From positions 372,001-436,000 of the forward strand of contig LN483070.1 of the NCBI GenBank assembly GCA_900016675.1: a stretch of 64,000 nucleotides of DNA. The letters are read 5' to 3'. Shown here piece after piece: positions 23,538 through 31,683 of this stretch. Source of the stretch: Arthrobacter saudimassiliensis. Its GTDB lineage: Bacteria; Actinomycetota; Actinomycetes; Actinomycetales; Micrococcaceae. The notes beneath the pieces were generated by a model, which was not told the origin of the DNA, searched no databases, and saw only the letters and a list, made by a program, of their open reading frames with translations. The position numbers and the translations under genes are program-made. The stretch's first letter is position 1, and each line of letters opens with the position of its first letter.

Positions 23538-23849
23538 TCAGGCCGCGCCCGCCAGCCGGGCCAGGGCCGCAGCCGCTGCGCCCGCCACGACCACCGCCAG
23601 GAACGGTGCGCGCAGCGCCAGCGCGACGGCGGCGGCGGCGAGTGCGGCAAGCCGCGCGTCCAGCACCACCTCCTGGCCGCTGGCGGCGGCGTTCATGGCC
23701 GTGAGGCCGGCCAGCAGGCCGATGGTCAGCGCTCCCGCGGTGCGGGTTACCCACGGCCTCTCCAGCCAGCGCACCGGCACGAGGTAACCGGCCAGCTTGG
23801 TCAGGTAACCGACCGCGCAGGCGGCCAGGATCCAGAGCCACAGGCTCAT
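23538..23849 (-). CDS. azlD: AzlD-type branched-chain amino-acid export subunit
   Basis: A 103-residue protein with four membrane helices (about 3-20, 38-58, 62-80, 82-100). The LTKLAGYLVPV segment and the charged VRWLERPWVTRTAGALTIGLLAGL are typical of AzlD. It works as a small partner of the AzlC permease in export of branched-chain amino acids and analogues. The start overlaps the azlC stop by 4 bases (ATGA), giving coupled translation. Confidence 0.88.
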   Translation of the reverse strand: MSLWLWILAACAVGYLTKLAGYLVPVRWLERPWVTRTAGALTIGLLAGLTAMNAAASGQEVVLDARLAALAAAAVALALRAPFLAVVVAGAAAAALARLAGAA

Positions 23850-24550
23850 CGGGTCTCTCCTTCCGGGGCCGGGGACGCATCGTCGGAACCGCGCCCGAGC
23901 AGCAGCTGGGCTCCCACCGCCACCGCCCCGGCCACGAGGATCGGCAGGCCCGGAGGGATCAGCGGCACGGTCAGGATCGTCGCCGCTGCGGCGGCGACCG
24001 CGACAGCCACGGCGTCGCCGCTCTTCAGGCGGGGCCAGAGCAGGGCCAGGAACGCCGCGACGGCGGCACCGTCCAGGCCCCAGGCGCGGGGGTCGCCCAT
24101 GGCCTCCCCGGCCAGGGCGCCCACCGCCGTGAAGAGGTTCCAGAGGATGAAGATGCCCAGCCCGGCCGTCCAGAACCCGCGCCGCTGCTCCTGAGGATCC
24201 GTCTGCCCGCCGGCCACTGCCGTCGACTCGTCGATCGTCACGTGTGCGGCAAGGGCCCGCCTGGACCGCGGCGGCCGCAGCAGGGCGTTCAGCTGCATGC
24301 CGTAGATGCTGTTGCGCACGCCCAGCAGGGCCGAGGCCCCCAGGGCAGCGGCTCCGCTGCCTCCGCCGGCCAGGACGCCCACGAAAGCGAACTGGGATCC
24401 GCCGCTGAACAGCAGCGCGCTCAGTGCCACCGCCTGCCAGAAGGAAAGGCCCGCGGCCACCGCGAGCGCTCCGAAGGAAACGCCGTAGAGGCCGGTGCCT
24501 ACGGCGATGGCCATTCCGATCCGCACCGCCGGCGTCATCCCTGCACTCAC
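23846..24550 (-). CDS. azlC: AzlC-type branched-chain amino-acid exporter
   Basis: A 234-residue permease with about 7 membrane helices. Family features visible are GLYGVSFGALAVAAGLSFWQ, split around the first helix, the SALLFSGGSQFAFVGVLAGGGS loop, GVRNSIYGMQLNALL and THVTIDEST-like HVTIDESTAVA, where AzlC proteins have a conserved Asp-Glu pair. With AzlD it forms an exporter in the cytoplasmic membrane. It is divergent from the zinc dehydrogenase gene across 105 bases. Confidence 0.9.
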   Translation of the reverse strand: MSAGMTPAVRIGMAIAVGTGLYGVSFGALAVAAGLSFWQAVALSALLFSGGSQFAFVGVLAGGGSGAAALGASALLGVRNSIYGMQLNALLRPPRSRRALAAHVTIDESTAVAGGQTDPQEQRRGFWTAGLGIFILWNLFTAVGALAGEAMGDPRAWGLDGAAVAAFLALLWPRLKSGDAVAVAVAAAAATILTVPLIPPGLPILVAGAVAVGAQLLLGRGSDDASPAPEGETR

Positions 24551-24581
24551 CCTGCCACGGTAGCGCGAGTTGCCTCGGCGT

Positions 24582-24610
24582 TATTTGTCAGCACCCTTAC
24601 TATTTGGCAG
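24582..24610 (+). promoter_or_regulatory. 10-base direct repeats before the zinc dehydrogenase gene
   Basis: TATTTGTCAG (24582-24591) and TATTTGGCAG (24601-24610) differ at one position and are 19 bases apart, in the azlC-adh divergent spacer. The spacing places both on the same face of the helix, as expected for a tandem operator. A candidate site only. Confidence 0.4.
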
Positions 24611-24655
24611 GATGGGGTCCAAGGTCCAATCCATGAACCCCACAGGAGGCAACAG

Positions 24656-25837
24656 ATGAAGGCAGTTACCTGGCAGGGCAAGCGCAAGATCGGCGTCGAG
24701 CAGGTCCCGGATCCGGTGATCCAGGAGCCCACCGACGCCATCATCCGGGTCACCTCCACGGCCATCTGCGGCTCGGACCTGCACCTCTACGAAGTCCTGG
24801 GCCCGTACATGAAGTCCGGTGACATCCTGGGCCATGAACCGATGGGCATCGTCGAGGAGGTCGGCGCCGCGGTGACCAACCTGAAGCCCGGCGACCGGGT
24901 GGTCATCCCCTTCCAGATCGCCTGCGGCCACTGCTTCATGTGCCGCCAGGGCCTGCAGACCCAGTGCGAAACCACGCAGGTCCGGGAGAAGGGCTCCGGC
25001 GCCCCGCTCTTCGGCTACTCCGAGCTCTACGGCTCCGTACCCGGCGGCCAGGCCGAGTACCTGCGGGTGCCGCACGCCGACTACGGTCCGATCGTCGTCG
25101 GGCAGGAACTGCCGGACGACCGCTATCTCTTCCTCTCCGACATCCTGCCCACCGCCTGGCAGGCCGTGGCCTACGCCGATGTCCCCGCCGGCGGCACGCT
25201 CGCGGTCTACGGCCTGGGCCCCGTGGGCCAGTTCAGCGCCCGGATCGGCCGCCACCTCGGCTACCGCGTGCTCGCCGTCGACCCGGTGGCGGAACGCCGC
25301 GAGATGGCCGCACGCCACGGCGCCGAGGTGCTGGACCTGCACAAGGACGTTGCCGAGGAACTCCGGGACCTCACCGACGGCCGCGGGCCGGACTCGGTGG
25401 TCGACGCCGTAGGCATGGAGGCGCACGGCTCGCATGTCGGCGCCGCAGCCCAGCACGCGGTGGGGCTGCTGCCGGACAAGCTCGCGCAGAAGGCGATGGA
25501 GACCGCCGGCACCGACCGGCTCTCGGCCCTGCACGGGGCCATCGACGCCGTCCGCCGCGGCGGCACCGTCTCGCTCTCCGGCGTCTACGGCGGCATGGCC
25601 AGCCCGATGCCGCTGATGAACATGTTCGACAAGCAGCTGAACCTGCGGATGGGCCAGGCCAACGTCAAGCGCTGGGTGGATGATCTTCTGCCGCTGGTCG
25701 AGGACTCCGCGGACCCGCTGGGCGTCATGGACATGACCACCCACCGCGCCGGCCTGGACGAGGCACCGGCCCTCTACGAGAAGTTCCAGAAGAAGGAAGA
25801 CGGCTGCATCAAGGTGGTCCTCAACCCCTCCGCCTGA
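24656..25837 (+). CDS. zinc-dependent alcohol/formaldehyde dehydrogenase family protein
   Basis: A 393-residue medium-chain dehydrogenase. The catalytic-zinc ligands are in ICGSDLHLY (about Cys38) and GHEPMG (His-Glu, about 60-61); the structural zinc has four cysteines in CGHCFMCRQGLQTQC (about 90-104). The NAD-binding loop is GLGPVG (about 190). The long insert DAVGMEAHGSHVGAAAQ and the ability to keep NAD tightly are features of glutathione-independent formaldehyde dehydrogenase (FdhA), so a formaldehyde-dismutase-like or polyol substrate is possible. AGGAGG lies 7 bases before the ATG. Followed by a terminator hairpin. Confidence 0.9.
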   Translation: MKAVTWQGKRKIGVEQVPDPVIQEPTDAIIRVTSTAICGSDLHLYEVLGPYMKSGDILGHEPMGIVEEVGAAVTNLKPGDRVVIPFQIACGHCFMCRQGLQTQCETTQVREKGSGAPLFGYSELYGSVPGGQAEYLRVPHADYGPIVVGQELPDDRYLFLSDILPTAWQAVAYADVPAGGTLAVYGLGPVGQFSARIGRHLGYRVLAVDPVAERREMAARHGAEVLDLHKDVAEELRDLTDGRGPDSVVDAVGMEAHGSHVGAAAQHAVGLLPDKLAQKAMETAGTDRLSALHGAIDAVRRGGTVSLSGVYGGMASPMPLMNMFDKQLNLRMGQANVKRWVDDLLPLVEDSADPLGVMDMTTHRAGLDEAPALYEKFQKKEDGCIKVVLNPSA

Positions 25838-25854
25838 TCCCGGATTCCCCTGCG

Positions 25855-25887
25855 GGGCCCGCACTTCCCCTCCGGAGGTGCGGGCCC
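25855..25887 (+). terminator. terminator after the zinc dehydrogenase gene
   Basis: A perfect 10-base stem GGGCCCGCAC / GTGCGGGCCC with a 13-base loop, 18 bases after the stop codon, followed by TTCT. Confidence 0.7.
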
Positions 25888-25932
25888 TTCTGCATGTGTG
25901 AACCTGACGTGTAACCGATTTCATAGCTGTAA

Positions 25933-25961
25933 TTGCTCTCACAGCCATCCAGGCGTACTCT
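25933..25961 (+). promoter_or_regulatory. putative promoter of the MFS gene
   Basis: TTGCTC (25933-25938) and TACTCT (25956-25961) with a 17-base spacer. The start of transcription would fall near 25968, inside the first palindrome downstream. Confidence 0.5.
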
Positions 25962-25966
25962 CGAAA

Positions 25967-26002
25967 AGTTCATTTTTCGAACTGTTGTTCAGTATGCGAA
26001 CA
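25967..26002 (+). promoter_or_regulatory. two tandem GTTC-N7-GAAC palindromes (operator)
   Basis: The half-sites GTTC (25968), GAAC (25979), GTTC (25987) and GAAC (25998) form two palindromes with the same 7-base gap, 19 bases apart, each extended by one matching pair (A/T and T/A). They start right after the -10, where a bound repressor would block transcription. GTTC/GAAC palindromes resemble sites of IclR-type regulators of aromatic catabolism, which is consistent with the transporter family, but no such regulator lies in the window. Confidence 0.6.
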
Positions 26003-26047
26003 CAGTGACCCGGGGGCGGCACCGCCGCCGCACCCTATGAGTTAGGT

Positions 26048-27409
26048 ATGCCCATGGAAATCAAGGAACGCCTCGAAGCGGCTCCCATGAAGCGCATGCA
26101 GGTCGGCATCGTCGCCATCTGCGTCGCCCTGAACATGATCGACGGCTTTGACGTGCTGGTGATGGCCTTCAGCGCCAACGCGATCAGCGAGCACTGGAAC
26201 CTCAGCGGCTCCGAGCTGGGCCTGCTGCTCTCCGCCGCCCTCTTCGGCATGGCGGTCGGCTCCATCCTGCTGGCCCAGGTGGCCGACGTCATCGGCCGCC
26301 AGAAGACCATCCTGATCTGCGCCCTGGTGATCTCCGCCGGCATGCTCGCCTCGGCGTTCGCGCCCAGCTACCAGGTCCTGTTCGTGCTGCGCTTCATCAC
26401 GGGCCTGGCCATCGGCACCATGCAGGCCAGCCTGAACGTCTACGTCTCCGAGTACTCCTCGGCCAAGCGCCGTTCCACCGCCATCAGCCTCTACAGCGCC
26501 GGCCAGCCCATCGGCGGCGCACTCGGCGGCATCATCGCCGGCGTGCTGATCGCCCAGTTCAGCTGGCACGCCGCGTTCATCTTCGGCGGCCTGATCACCC
26601 TGGCCATGATCCCGTTCATCCTCAAGGTGCTGCCCGAATCGCTGGATTACCTCATGGTCAAGCGCCCGGCCGGCGCCCTGGACAAGATGAACCGCATCCT
26701 CGCCCGGCTGGACCAGCCCGCCGTCAGCGAGGTGCCGCACGCACCGGCAGGCACCGCCGTGACCACCGGCGCCCGCTGGAAGGCGCTGTTCTCCAGCCGC
26801 TACGCCGCAACCACGCTGTTCCTCTCCGTGGCCTTCCTGATGCTCATGGCCTCCTTCTACTTCGCCAACTCGTGGACCCCGAAGCTGATCACCGAAACCG
26901 GCCACTCCGCGCAGGACGGCATCACGGCCGGCACCCTGTTCAGCCTCGGCGCGATCTTCGGCTCCATCGTGTTCGGCCTCATCGCCGCCCGCTGGAACCT
27001 CAAGTGGGTCCTGGTGGCGTTCTTCATCCTCGCCGCAGGCGGCTTCGCCCTGTACGCCGTCTCCACGGCCTCCACCGCGACCGCGCTGCCGGCTGCGGCA
27101 CTGCTCGGCTTCCTGGTCAACGCAGGCATCGCCGGCATGTTCTCGATCGGTCCGGTCTACTACTCCTCCGACGTGCGGGCCACGGCGATCGGCTTCATCA
27201 CCGGCATGGGCCGGATCGGCGCCATCATCTCCCCGATCGTCGCCGGCGCCCTCATGGACGGCGGCTGGAAGCCGGGCAACCTGTACTTCCTGTTCATCGT
27301 GCCCATGGTGCTCGGCGGCCTGGCGATCGCGTCGCTGCGCAGCCGCGCCAAGGCCGGCGTGCCGGCGTCGGCCGCTGCCGCCCCGCAGCGGGAGACCGCG
27401 GGCGTCTAG
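26048..27409 (+). CDS. MFS transporter of the aromatic-acid:H+ symporter type
   Basis: A 453-residue, 12-helix transporter. Helix 1 reads IVAICVALNMIDGFDVLVMAF with the DGxD motif of aromatic-acid symporters (PcaK, BenK); the cytoplasmic loop 2-3 has VADVIGRQKTI, the MFS signature; and GIAGMFSIGPVYYSSDVRATAIG with GMGRIGAIISP in the second half is typical of the same family. The likely role is proton-driven uptake of benzoate, hydroxybenzoate, protocatechuate or similar. No catabolic enzymes are in the window. The start could also be the ATG at 26054. It is preceded by a promoter and tandem palindromes. Confidence 0.88.
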   Translation: MPMEIKERLEAAPMKRMQVGIVAICVALNMIDGFDVLVMAFSANAISEHWNLSGSELGLLLSAALFGMAVGSILLAQVADVIGRQKTILICALVISAGMLASAFAPSYQVLFVLRFITGLAIGTMQASLNVYVSEYSSAKRRSTAISLYSAGQPIGGALGGIIAGVLIAQFSWHAAFIFGGLITLAMIPFILKVLPESLDYLMVKRPAGALDKMNRILARLDQPAVSEVPHAPAGTAVTTGARWKALFSSRYAATTLFLSVAFLMLMASFYFANSWTPKLITETGHSAQDGITAGTLFSLGAIFGSIVFGLIAARWNLKWVLVAFFILAAGGFALYAVSTASTATALPAAALLGFLVNAGIAGMFSIGPVYYSSDVRATAIGFITGMGRIGAIISPIVAGALMDGGWKPGNLYFLFIVPMVLGGLAIASLRSRAKAGVPASAAAAPQRETAGV

Positions 27410-27947
27410 TCCGCAGGCGGGCGGACCTGCGCGGCGGAAGCCGCCGCAGGTCCGCCCGCACCGTCCCGCCGTCGATCTGCAGCTCCATGTAGGTGCAGAA
27501 CGGCTGGCGGCGGCGGTCGGTGGGCGAGCCGGGATTGAGCAGGCGCAGGCCCCCGGGCGCGGTGGTGTCCCAGGGGATATGGCTGTGTCCGAAGACCAAG
27601 AGGTCCGTCCCGGGGAAGGCACGCTCCATCCGGGCCTCGCGGCCCTTGGCCGCTCCGGTTTCATGCACGACGGCGATCCGTACGTCCTCGACGACGGTGC
27701 GGGCCGTCTCGGGCAGCCGGGCCCGCAGGTCGGGTCCGTCGTTGTTTCCCCAGCAGCCGAGCAGCGACCGGGAACGGGCCTCGAGCTCGTCGAGCAGGTC
27801 GACGCTGACCCAGTCCCCGGCATGGATGACCAGGTCCGCGGCCTCCACCGCGGTCCACACCTCCTCCGGCAGCACCTTCGCGCGGCGCGGCAGGTGCGTG
27901 TCGGCCAGCAGCAGCACTCGCGTGGCCATCAGCGGCGCAGGCTCCAC
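27294..27947 (-). CDS. metallophosphoesterase (YfcE/MJ0936 type) with an unusual C-terminal extension
   Basis: A calcineurin-like phosphoesterase. Metal ligands are seen in LLADTHLP (Asp-x-His, about 13-18), HAGDWVS (Asp), CWGNNDGP (Asn-Asp), VVHETG (His) and GHSHIPW (His-x-His). Normal family proteins end soon after the strand ELQIDGGTVRADLRRL. Here the frame stays open for about 45 more residues rich in Arg and Pro, through the terminator hairpin and 116 bases into the 3' end of the MFS gene. The stop has probably been lost, or the native stop lies in another frame. The start may also be the MATRVLLLADTH methionine at 27929. Confidence 0.8.
   Translation of the reverse strand: MEPAPLMATRVLLLADTHLPRRAKVLPEEVWTAVEAADLVIHAGDWVSVDLLDELEARSRSLLGCWGNNDGPDLRARLPETARTVVEDVRIAVVHETGAAKGREARMERAFPGTDLLVFGHSHIPWDTTAPGGLRLLNPGSPTDRRRQPFCTYMELQIDGGTVRADLRRLPPRRSARLRTRRPRSPAAGRQRPTPARRPWRGCAATRSPGRRAPWAR
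27417..27459. terminator. strong hairpin between the MFS and phosphoesterase genes
   Basis: Arms 27417-27437 and 27441-27459 pair over 19 bases with a 2-base bulge and 3-base loop, starting 8 bases after the MFS stop. It is presumably a bidirectional terminator, yet it lies inside the reading frame of the minus-strand phosphoesterase. Confidence 0.75.
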
Positions 27948-28324
27948 GCCCAGCGGATCAGCGGAAGCTGCAGCGGCAGGCGCAGCGAGTGGATGATCCG
28001 GGCCTGTCGGCTGCCGCGGGGCGAGAACGCCCGCTCCAGTGCGCTGATATGCCCGGCGATGAATCCGACGTACATGGCGGCGGTCGCCGTCGCTGCGGCC
28101 CTGCGCGTGGCCGGCAGCAGCAGCGCCGCCGCGGCGGCAAACTCAAGCCCCCCGCTCAGATGGACCCACTGCCGGCGGGTCAGCACGCCGAAGCGGCCCT
28201 GCGTATCGGTGCAGATGCTGCGCGGCACCACCTGGTTGTAGAACCGCGGATTGCGGAAATGGTTCACCGCGCTCACCGAGAGCAGTGCAGCCATCGCTGC
28301 GGCGGAAAGCGTCCTGCCGTTCAT
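27929..28324 (-). CDS. DoxX-like small membrane protein
   Basis: A 131-residue protein with four membrane helices, about 4-20, 50-67, 72-92 and 108-125. The pattern with AVNHFRNPRFYNQVVP and RRQWVHLSGGLEFAAAAALLLP is that of the DoxX/DUF4267-type family, small quinone-related or redox membrane proteins of uncertain role. The ATG at 28324 was chosen because GGAGG lies 9 bases upstream and the sequence before it has no family resemblance. It overlaps the start region of the phosphoesterase, so the two are probably transcribed together. Confidence 0.8.
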   Translation of the reverse strand: MNGRTLSAAAMAALLSVSAVNHFRNPRFYNQVVPRSICTDTQGRFGVLTRRQWVHLSGGLEFAAAAALLLPATRRAAATATAAMYVGFIAGHISALERAFSPRGSRQARIIHSLRLPLQLPLIRWAWSLRR

Positions 28325-28376
28325 CCCTGATGCCTCCGGGCGTCTCGTCCACGCCCGTGTCGGGCACGGGCCCAGC

Positions 28377-29276
28377 CTAACCCTCGGTTCCGGCCCGCTC
28401 CGCCCGGACGGCCGACACGCCCCGGCCCAGCAGGGCCAGCATTTCGGCCGGATGGTTGGTGGTGATCTCCTGGACGCCCAGGTCCTGCAGGAAGGCCAGG
28501 TCATCGGCGGAGTCCACGGTCCAGACCCGCTGTACCAGCCCGGCTTCGATCCAGCTGCGGATCCGCTCCTGATGGTCGCGGACGTACTCCACCCCGGGCC
28601 CGGCCACGCCCGCCGCGCCGCTGTCCAGCAGCGCCTCGCCCTCGTTCACGGCCATCCGCAGCAGGTGCACCAGGGCCGCCATTCCCAGCGGGCCGGCGGC
28701 GACGCGCTCGCGCACCTGCTCCGGCTCGACGTCGGCCACCAGCTGGCAGACCGCCGACGGCGGCACCAGCTCCAGCATGCGGCGGCAGGAATCGGGGCTG
28801 AAGCTCATGAAGCTCACCTGCACCGCGCCGAGCCGGGAAGCGGCGGGGTCGAAGCCCCGCGCCAGCAGCAGCTCAAGGACCTTCTCCTCCAGCAGCAGGC
28901 CCGACGGACTGGGGTGCTTGAGCTCGATGGCCAGCCGGATATCCCGTCCGTCCTCCGCCAGCAGGTCCAGCACGTCCGCCAGCGTCATGAACTGCTCCGA
29001 CGGCGCCCCGTACTCCACCGGGACCGCCGCACCCTTCCAGGAGGAGAAGTCGAAGGCCCGCAGCTCCTGGACCGTGTAGTCCCAGACGTCGCCGGTGCCG
29101 TCGGAGGTGCGGTCGAGGGTGTCGTCATGGATGCACACCGGCTGCTCGTCCCGGCTGAGCCGGACGTCGCACTCCACGCCGTCGGCGCCGTCGGCCAGCG
29201 CCTGCAGGAAGGCCGCCCTGGTGTGCTCGGCGTACCGGCCGCTGGCGCCCCGGTGGGCGAAGATCAGCTGGTCCAA
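28377..29276 (-). CDS. glycerophosphodiester phosphodiesterase family protein
   Basis: A 299-residue TIM-barrel phosphodiesterase. Key motifs: AHRGASGRYAEHT (about 7-19) with the catalytic histidine and arginine, GVECDVRLSRDEQPVCIHDDTLDRT split here as GVECDVRLSRD with the metal-binding Glu and Asp, and IHDDTLDRTS with the second catalytic histidine. IELKHPS carries the third metal ligand. There is no signal peptide, so it acts in the cytoplasm on glycerophosphodiesters. Start is TTG, supported by GGGAGG 5 bases upstream and by alignment of MDQLIFAHRG to the family start. Confidence 0.9.
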   Translation of the reverse strand: MDQLIFAHRGASGRYAEHTRAAFLQALADGADGVECDVRLSRDEQPVCIHDDTLDRTSDGTGDVWDYTVQELRAFDFSSWKGAAVPVEYGAPSEQFMTLADVLDLLAEDGRDIRLAIELKHPSPSGLLLEEKVLELLLARGFDPAASRLGAVQVSFMSFSPDSCRRMLELVPPSAVCQLVADVEPEQVRERVAAGPLGMAALVHLLRMAVNEGEALLDSGAAGVAGPGVEYVRDHQERIRSWIEAGLVQRVWTVDSADDLAFLQDLGVQEITTNHPAEMLALLGRGVSAVRAERAGTEG

Positions 29277-29468
29277 GGGTCCTCCCGTTCCGCCGGCCCG
29301 CGACGGGCCCGCTCCTCCAACCCTAGGCGAGGCCCGGGCCCGCTGTCAGGGCAGGCGCACCGATCCGCAGCGGCGGCGCCAAGGGCCGGGGACTACACTG
29401 GGGAGCCGGATCCCGGACCCGGGCTGATCCTCCCGGGCGCCCGGCCGCCAGGAACAAAGGAGCACCGG

Positions 29469-30725
29469 ATGGCAGTCGCAGCCGTGACCGAGGAGCAGCG
29501 GGCCGAGGCCCTGCGCCGGATGAAGCTGCTGGCCACCGGCCTGCTGGGCGTCCTGGCCGTGATCTTCGTGTTCGCCTTCGCCTTCCAGGAGCGCTGGCCC
29601 TGGCTGCAGTACGTCCGGGCCGCCGCGGAGGGCGGCATGGTCGGCGCCCTCGCCGACTGGTTCGCGGTCACCGCCCTGTTCCGCCATCCCATGGGGCTGA
29701 AGATCCCGCACACGGCCATCATTCCGCGCCGGAAGGACCAGATCGGCGCCTCGCTTGGCCAGTTCGTGGAGGAGAACTTCCTGTCCGAGGAGGTCGTGCG
29801 CTCCAAACTCGCCTCGGTGGGGGTGGCCGAGAAGGCCGGAGCGTGGCTCGCCCGCCCGGAGGGCGCGGAGCGGGTGGCGGCCGAGGGGTCGGCTGCGATC
29901 CGCGGCATCCTGCGGGTGCTCGACGACGACGCCGTGCGGGATGTGATCGAGTCGATCTTCCGCCGCCACGTGGTGGACCCGCAGTGGGGTCCGCCGGCCG
30001 GGCGGATGCTGGAACAGGTCTTCGAGCAGGGCCACCATCACCGGCTGGTGGACCTGGTGGTGGACAGCGTCGTGGACTGGACCCGGAAGAACCCGGGAGT
30101 GCTGCCCCGCCTGGTGGCCGAGCGGTCGCCGGCGTGGGTGCCGGCCTTCGTGGACGACCTCGTGGCCGAGCGGGTGCAGCTGGAACTGGACCGGTTCCTG
30201 GTGGCGGTCCAGCAGGACCCCGACCACCAGCTGCGCCGGGCCCTGGACGGCTACCTGACCGGGGTGGCCAAGGACCTGCAGACCGATCCGGAGGTGATGG
30301 CCCGGGCGGACTCCGTCAAGGAGCAGGTGCTGGACGACCCGCGCGTCCGGGACCTGGTGACCCGCACCTGGACCACGGTCAAGGGCGCCCTGGTCACCGC
30401 CGTCGAAGATCCGGACAGCGAACTGACCACGAACTTCAAGGCGGCGGTGCGGGAGTTCGGCCAGCGGCTGGTCGACGAGCCCGAGCTGGCCGGGAAGGTC
30501 AACCGGTACGTCGCGGATGCGGCGTCGTACCTGGTGAACACCTACCGCAGCGACATCGCCGGCGTGATCACCGAGACCGTGGAGCGCTGGGACGCCGTCG
30601 AGACCTCGGAGAAGATCGAACTCCAGGTCGGCCGGGACCTGCAGTACATCCGCATCAACGGCACCGTGGTCGGGTCGCTGGCCGGCCTGCTGATCTTCAC
30701 GGTCGCGCACGCCATCTTCGGCTGA
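29469..30725 (+). CDS. DUF445 family membrane protein
   Basis: A 418-residue protein. One membrane helix lies near the N-terminus (about 18-40, LLATGLLGVLAVIFVFAFAF) and another at the very end (about 395-415). The conserved part AAAEGGMVGALADWFAVTALFRHPMGLKIPHTAIIPRRKDQIG is split over residues 57-100 and is the hallmark of DUF445. The middle is long and helical, so the protein may form a large domain between two anchors. The function of the family is unknown. AAAGGAG precedes the ATG by 7 bases. Confidence 0.9.
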   Translation: MAVAAVTEEQRAEALRRMKLLATGLLGVLAVIFVFAFAFQERWPWLQYVRAAAEGGMVGALADWFAVTALFRHPMGLKIPHTAIIPRRKDQIGASLGQFVEENFLSEEVVRSKLASVGVAEKAGAWLARPEGAERVAAEGSAAIRGILRVLDDDAVRDVIESIFRRHVVDPQWGPPAGRMLEQVFEQGHHHRLVDLVVDSVVDWTRKNPGVLPRLVAERSPAWVPAFVDDLVAERVQLELDRFLVAVQQDPDHQLRRALDGYLTGVAKDLQTDPEVMARADSVKEQVLDDPRVRDLVTRTWTTVKGALVTAVEDPDSELTTNFKAAVREFGQRLVDEPELAGKVNRYVADAASYLVNTYRSDIAGVITETVERWDAVETSEKIELQVGRDLQYIRINGTVVGSLAGLLIFTVAHAIFG

Positions 30726-30786
30726 GTCCCCGGTTCTTCCCGGCCGCCCCCCGCCGGGACGGCCAAGCCCGGCCGGGGCCGGAGGG

Positions 30787-31542
30787 TCAGGCTGCCGGCC
30801 CGTCCGGCAGGGCCCGCAGGTCGGCGGCCAGTTCGCCGTCGAGCGTCTCCGGGGCCGGGCCGAATGCCCGCCGGGTGGAGGCGATGACGGCGCGTCCCAT
30901 CGCCAGGTTGCCGGCGCCGCCGACGACGGCGCCCACGCCCAGCGGCAGCGCCCGTCCCAGCATGGCGGTGCCCTGCCGGGCCACGACCTTGCGCATGAAC
31001 CGGCGGCGGATGGTGGCGCCGATGTTGCCCATGACGCCGGAGGGCATGCCGCCGATCGTTCCGGCCCATGGGGAGCCGCCCCGTCCGGAGGCCAGCTGCT
31101 GCATGAGGGAGGTGCCCTCTTCGCCCAGCATGATGGCCATGACCATGGTGCGGGCACGCTCGGGGTCGGCCAGGCGGATGCCGTGGATCTCCGCCACCGA
31201 CTGGGCAAACAGCGCCGTGGCTTCCAGGAAGCCCACCGTGGCCGCAGCGGAGAGCCCCAGGGCTGCCACCGTTCCGACCGCGGGCACGACGGCGGTCGCG
31301 CCGACCGCGGCGCCCGTGCCGGTCACGGCGGCCAGATAGTGCTTCTCGAGGATGCCCACGAGCTCGGCGGCGGAGGCCTCGGGGTGCTTGCGCTGGAGCC
31401 GCCGGATGTTCGCCAGGACCAGGGGCCGCTGCACCTCCACTGCCTTTTCGATGCCCCGCACCACGGCGGGCTTGGGCGAACCGTCCTTTTCGAACACGCT
31501 GCGCCCGGCGAGGCGGAAGGCGCGGTGGGAGTTCCTGGCCAT
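30787..31542 (-). CDS. EcsC-like protein
   Basis: A 251-residue protein with an EcsC-like pattern: AAELVGILEKHYLAAVTGTGAAVGATAVVPAVG is split around residue 60-90, followed by TVAALGLSAAATVGFLEATALFAQSVAEIHGI. A hydrophobic, Gly/Ala-rich central region of about 40 residues may insert in the membrane. EcsC proteins are linked by name to the Ecs ABC transporter, but no transporter is next to it and the biochemical role is unknown. Convergent with the DUF445 gene. Confidence 0.82.
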   Translation of the reverse strand: MARNSHRAFRLAGRSVFEKDGSPKPAVVRGIEKAVEVQRPLVLANIRRLQRKHPEASAAELVGILEKHYLAAVTGTGAAVGATAVVPAVGTVAALGLSAAATVGFLEATALFAQSVAEIHGIRLADPERARTMVMAIMLGEEGTSLMQQLASGRGGSPWAGTIGGMPSGVMGNIGATIRRRFMRKVVARQGTAMLGRALPLGVGAVVGGAGNLAMGRAVIASTRRAFGPAPETLDGELAADLRALPDGPAA

Positions 31543-31597
31543 GTCGGTGGGGCTTCCTTTCCGTCAGCGGCCGCCGCGGCGGCCCTGTGAAGAGGGT

Positions 31598-31651
31598 ACG
31601 TGAAACACGTCAGGGGCGGCCCGGCGGAAAGTGTTTCCGCTGGACCGCCCC
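31598..31651 (-). terminator. hairpins downstream of the GlsB-like gene
   Basis: An interrupted stem over 31614-31651 with TTTCCGC / GCGGAAA around GTG follows the GlsB-like stop on the minus strand. Next to it is a small perfect palindrome ACGTG-AAA-CACGT (31598-31610). No U tract; they could be a terminator or sites controlling the EcsC gene that begins at 31542. Confidence 0.5.
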
Positions 31652-31683
31652 GTCGGGGTGCTCCTGTCGGAGCGGACCTGAAA

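Noticed and set aside
28251-29468. N-terminal 400 codons of a long frame before the DUF445 protein
   Set aside because: It is antisense to the DoxX and GDPD genes; the real start at 29469 has AAAGGAG and family similarity.
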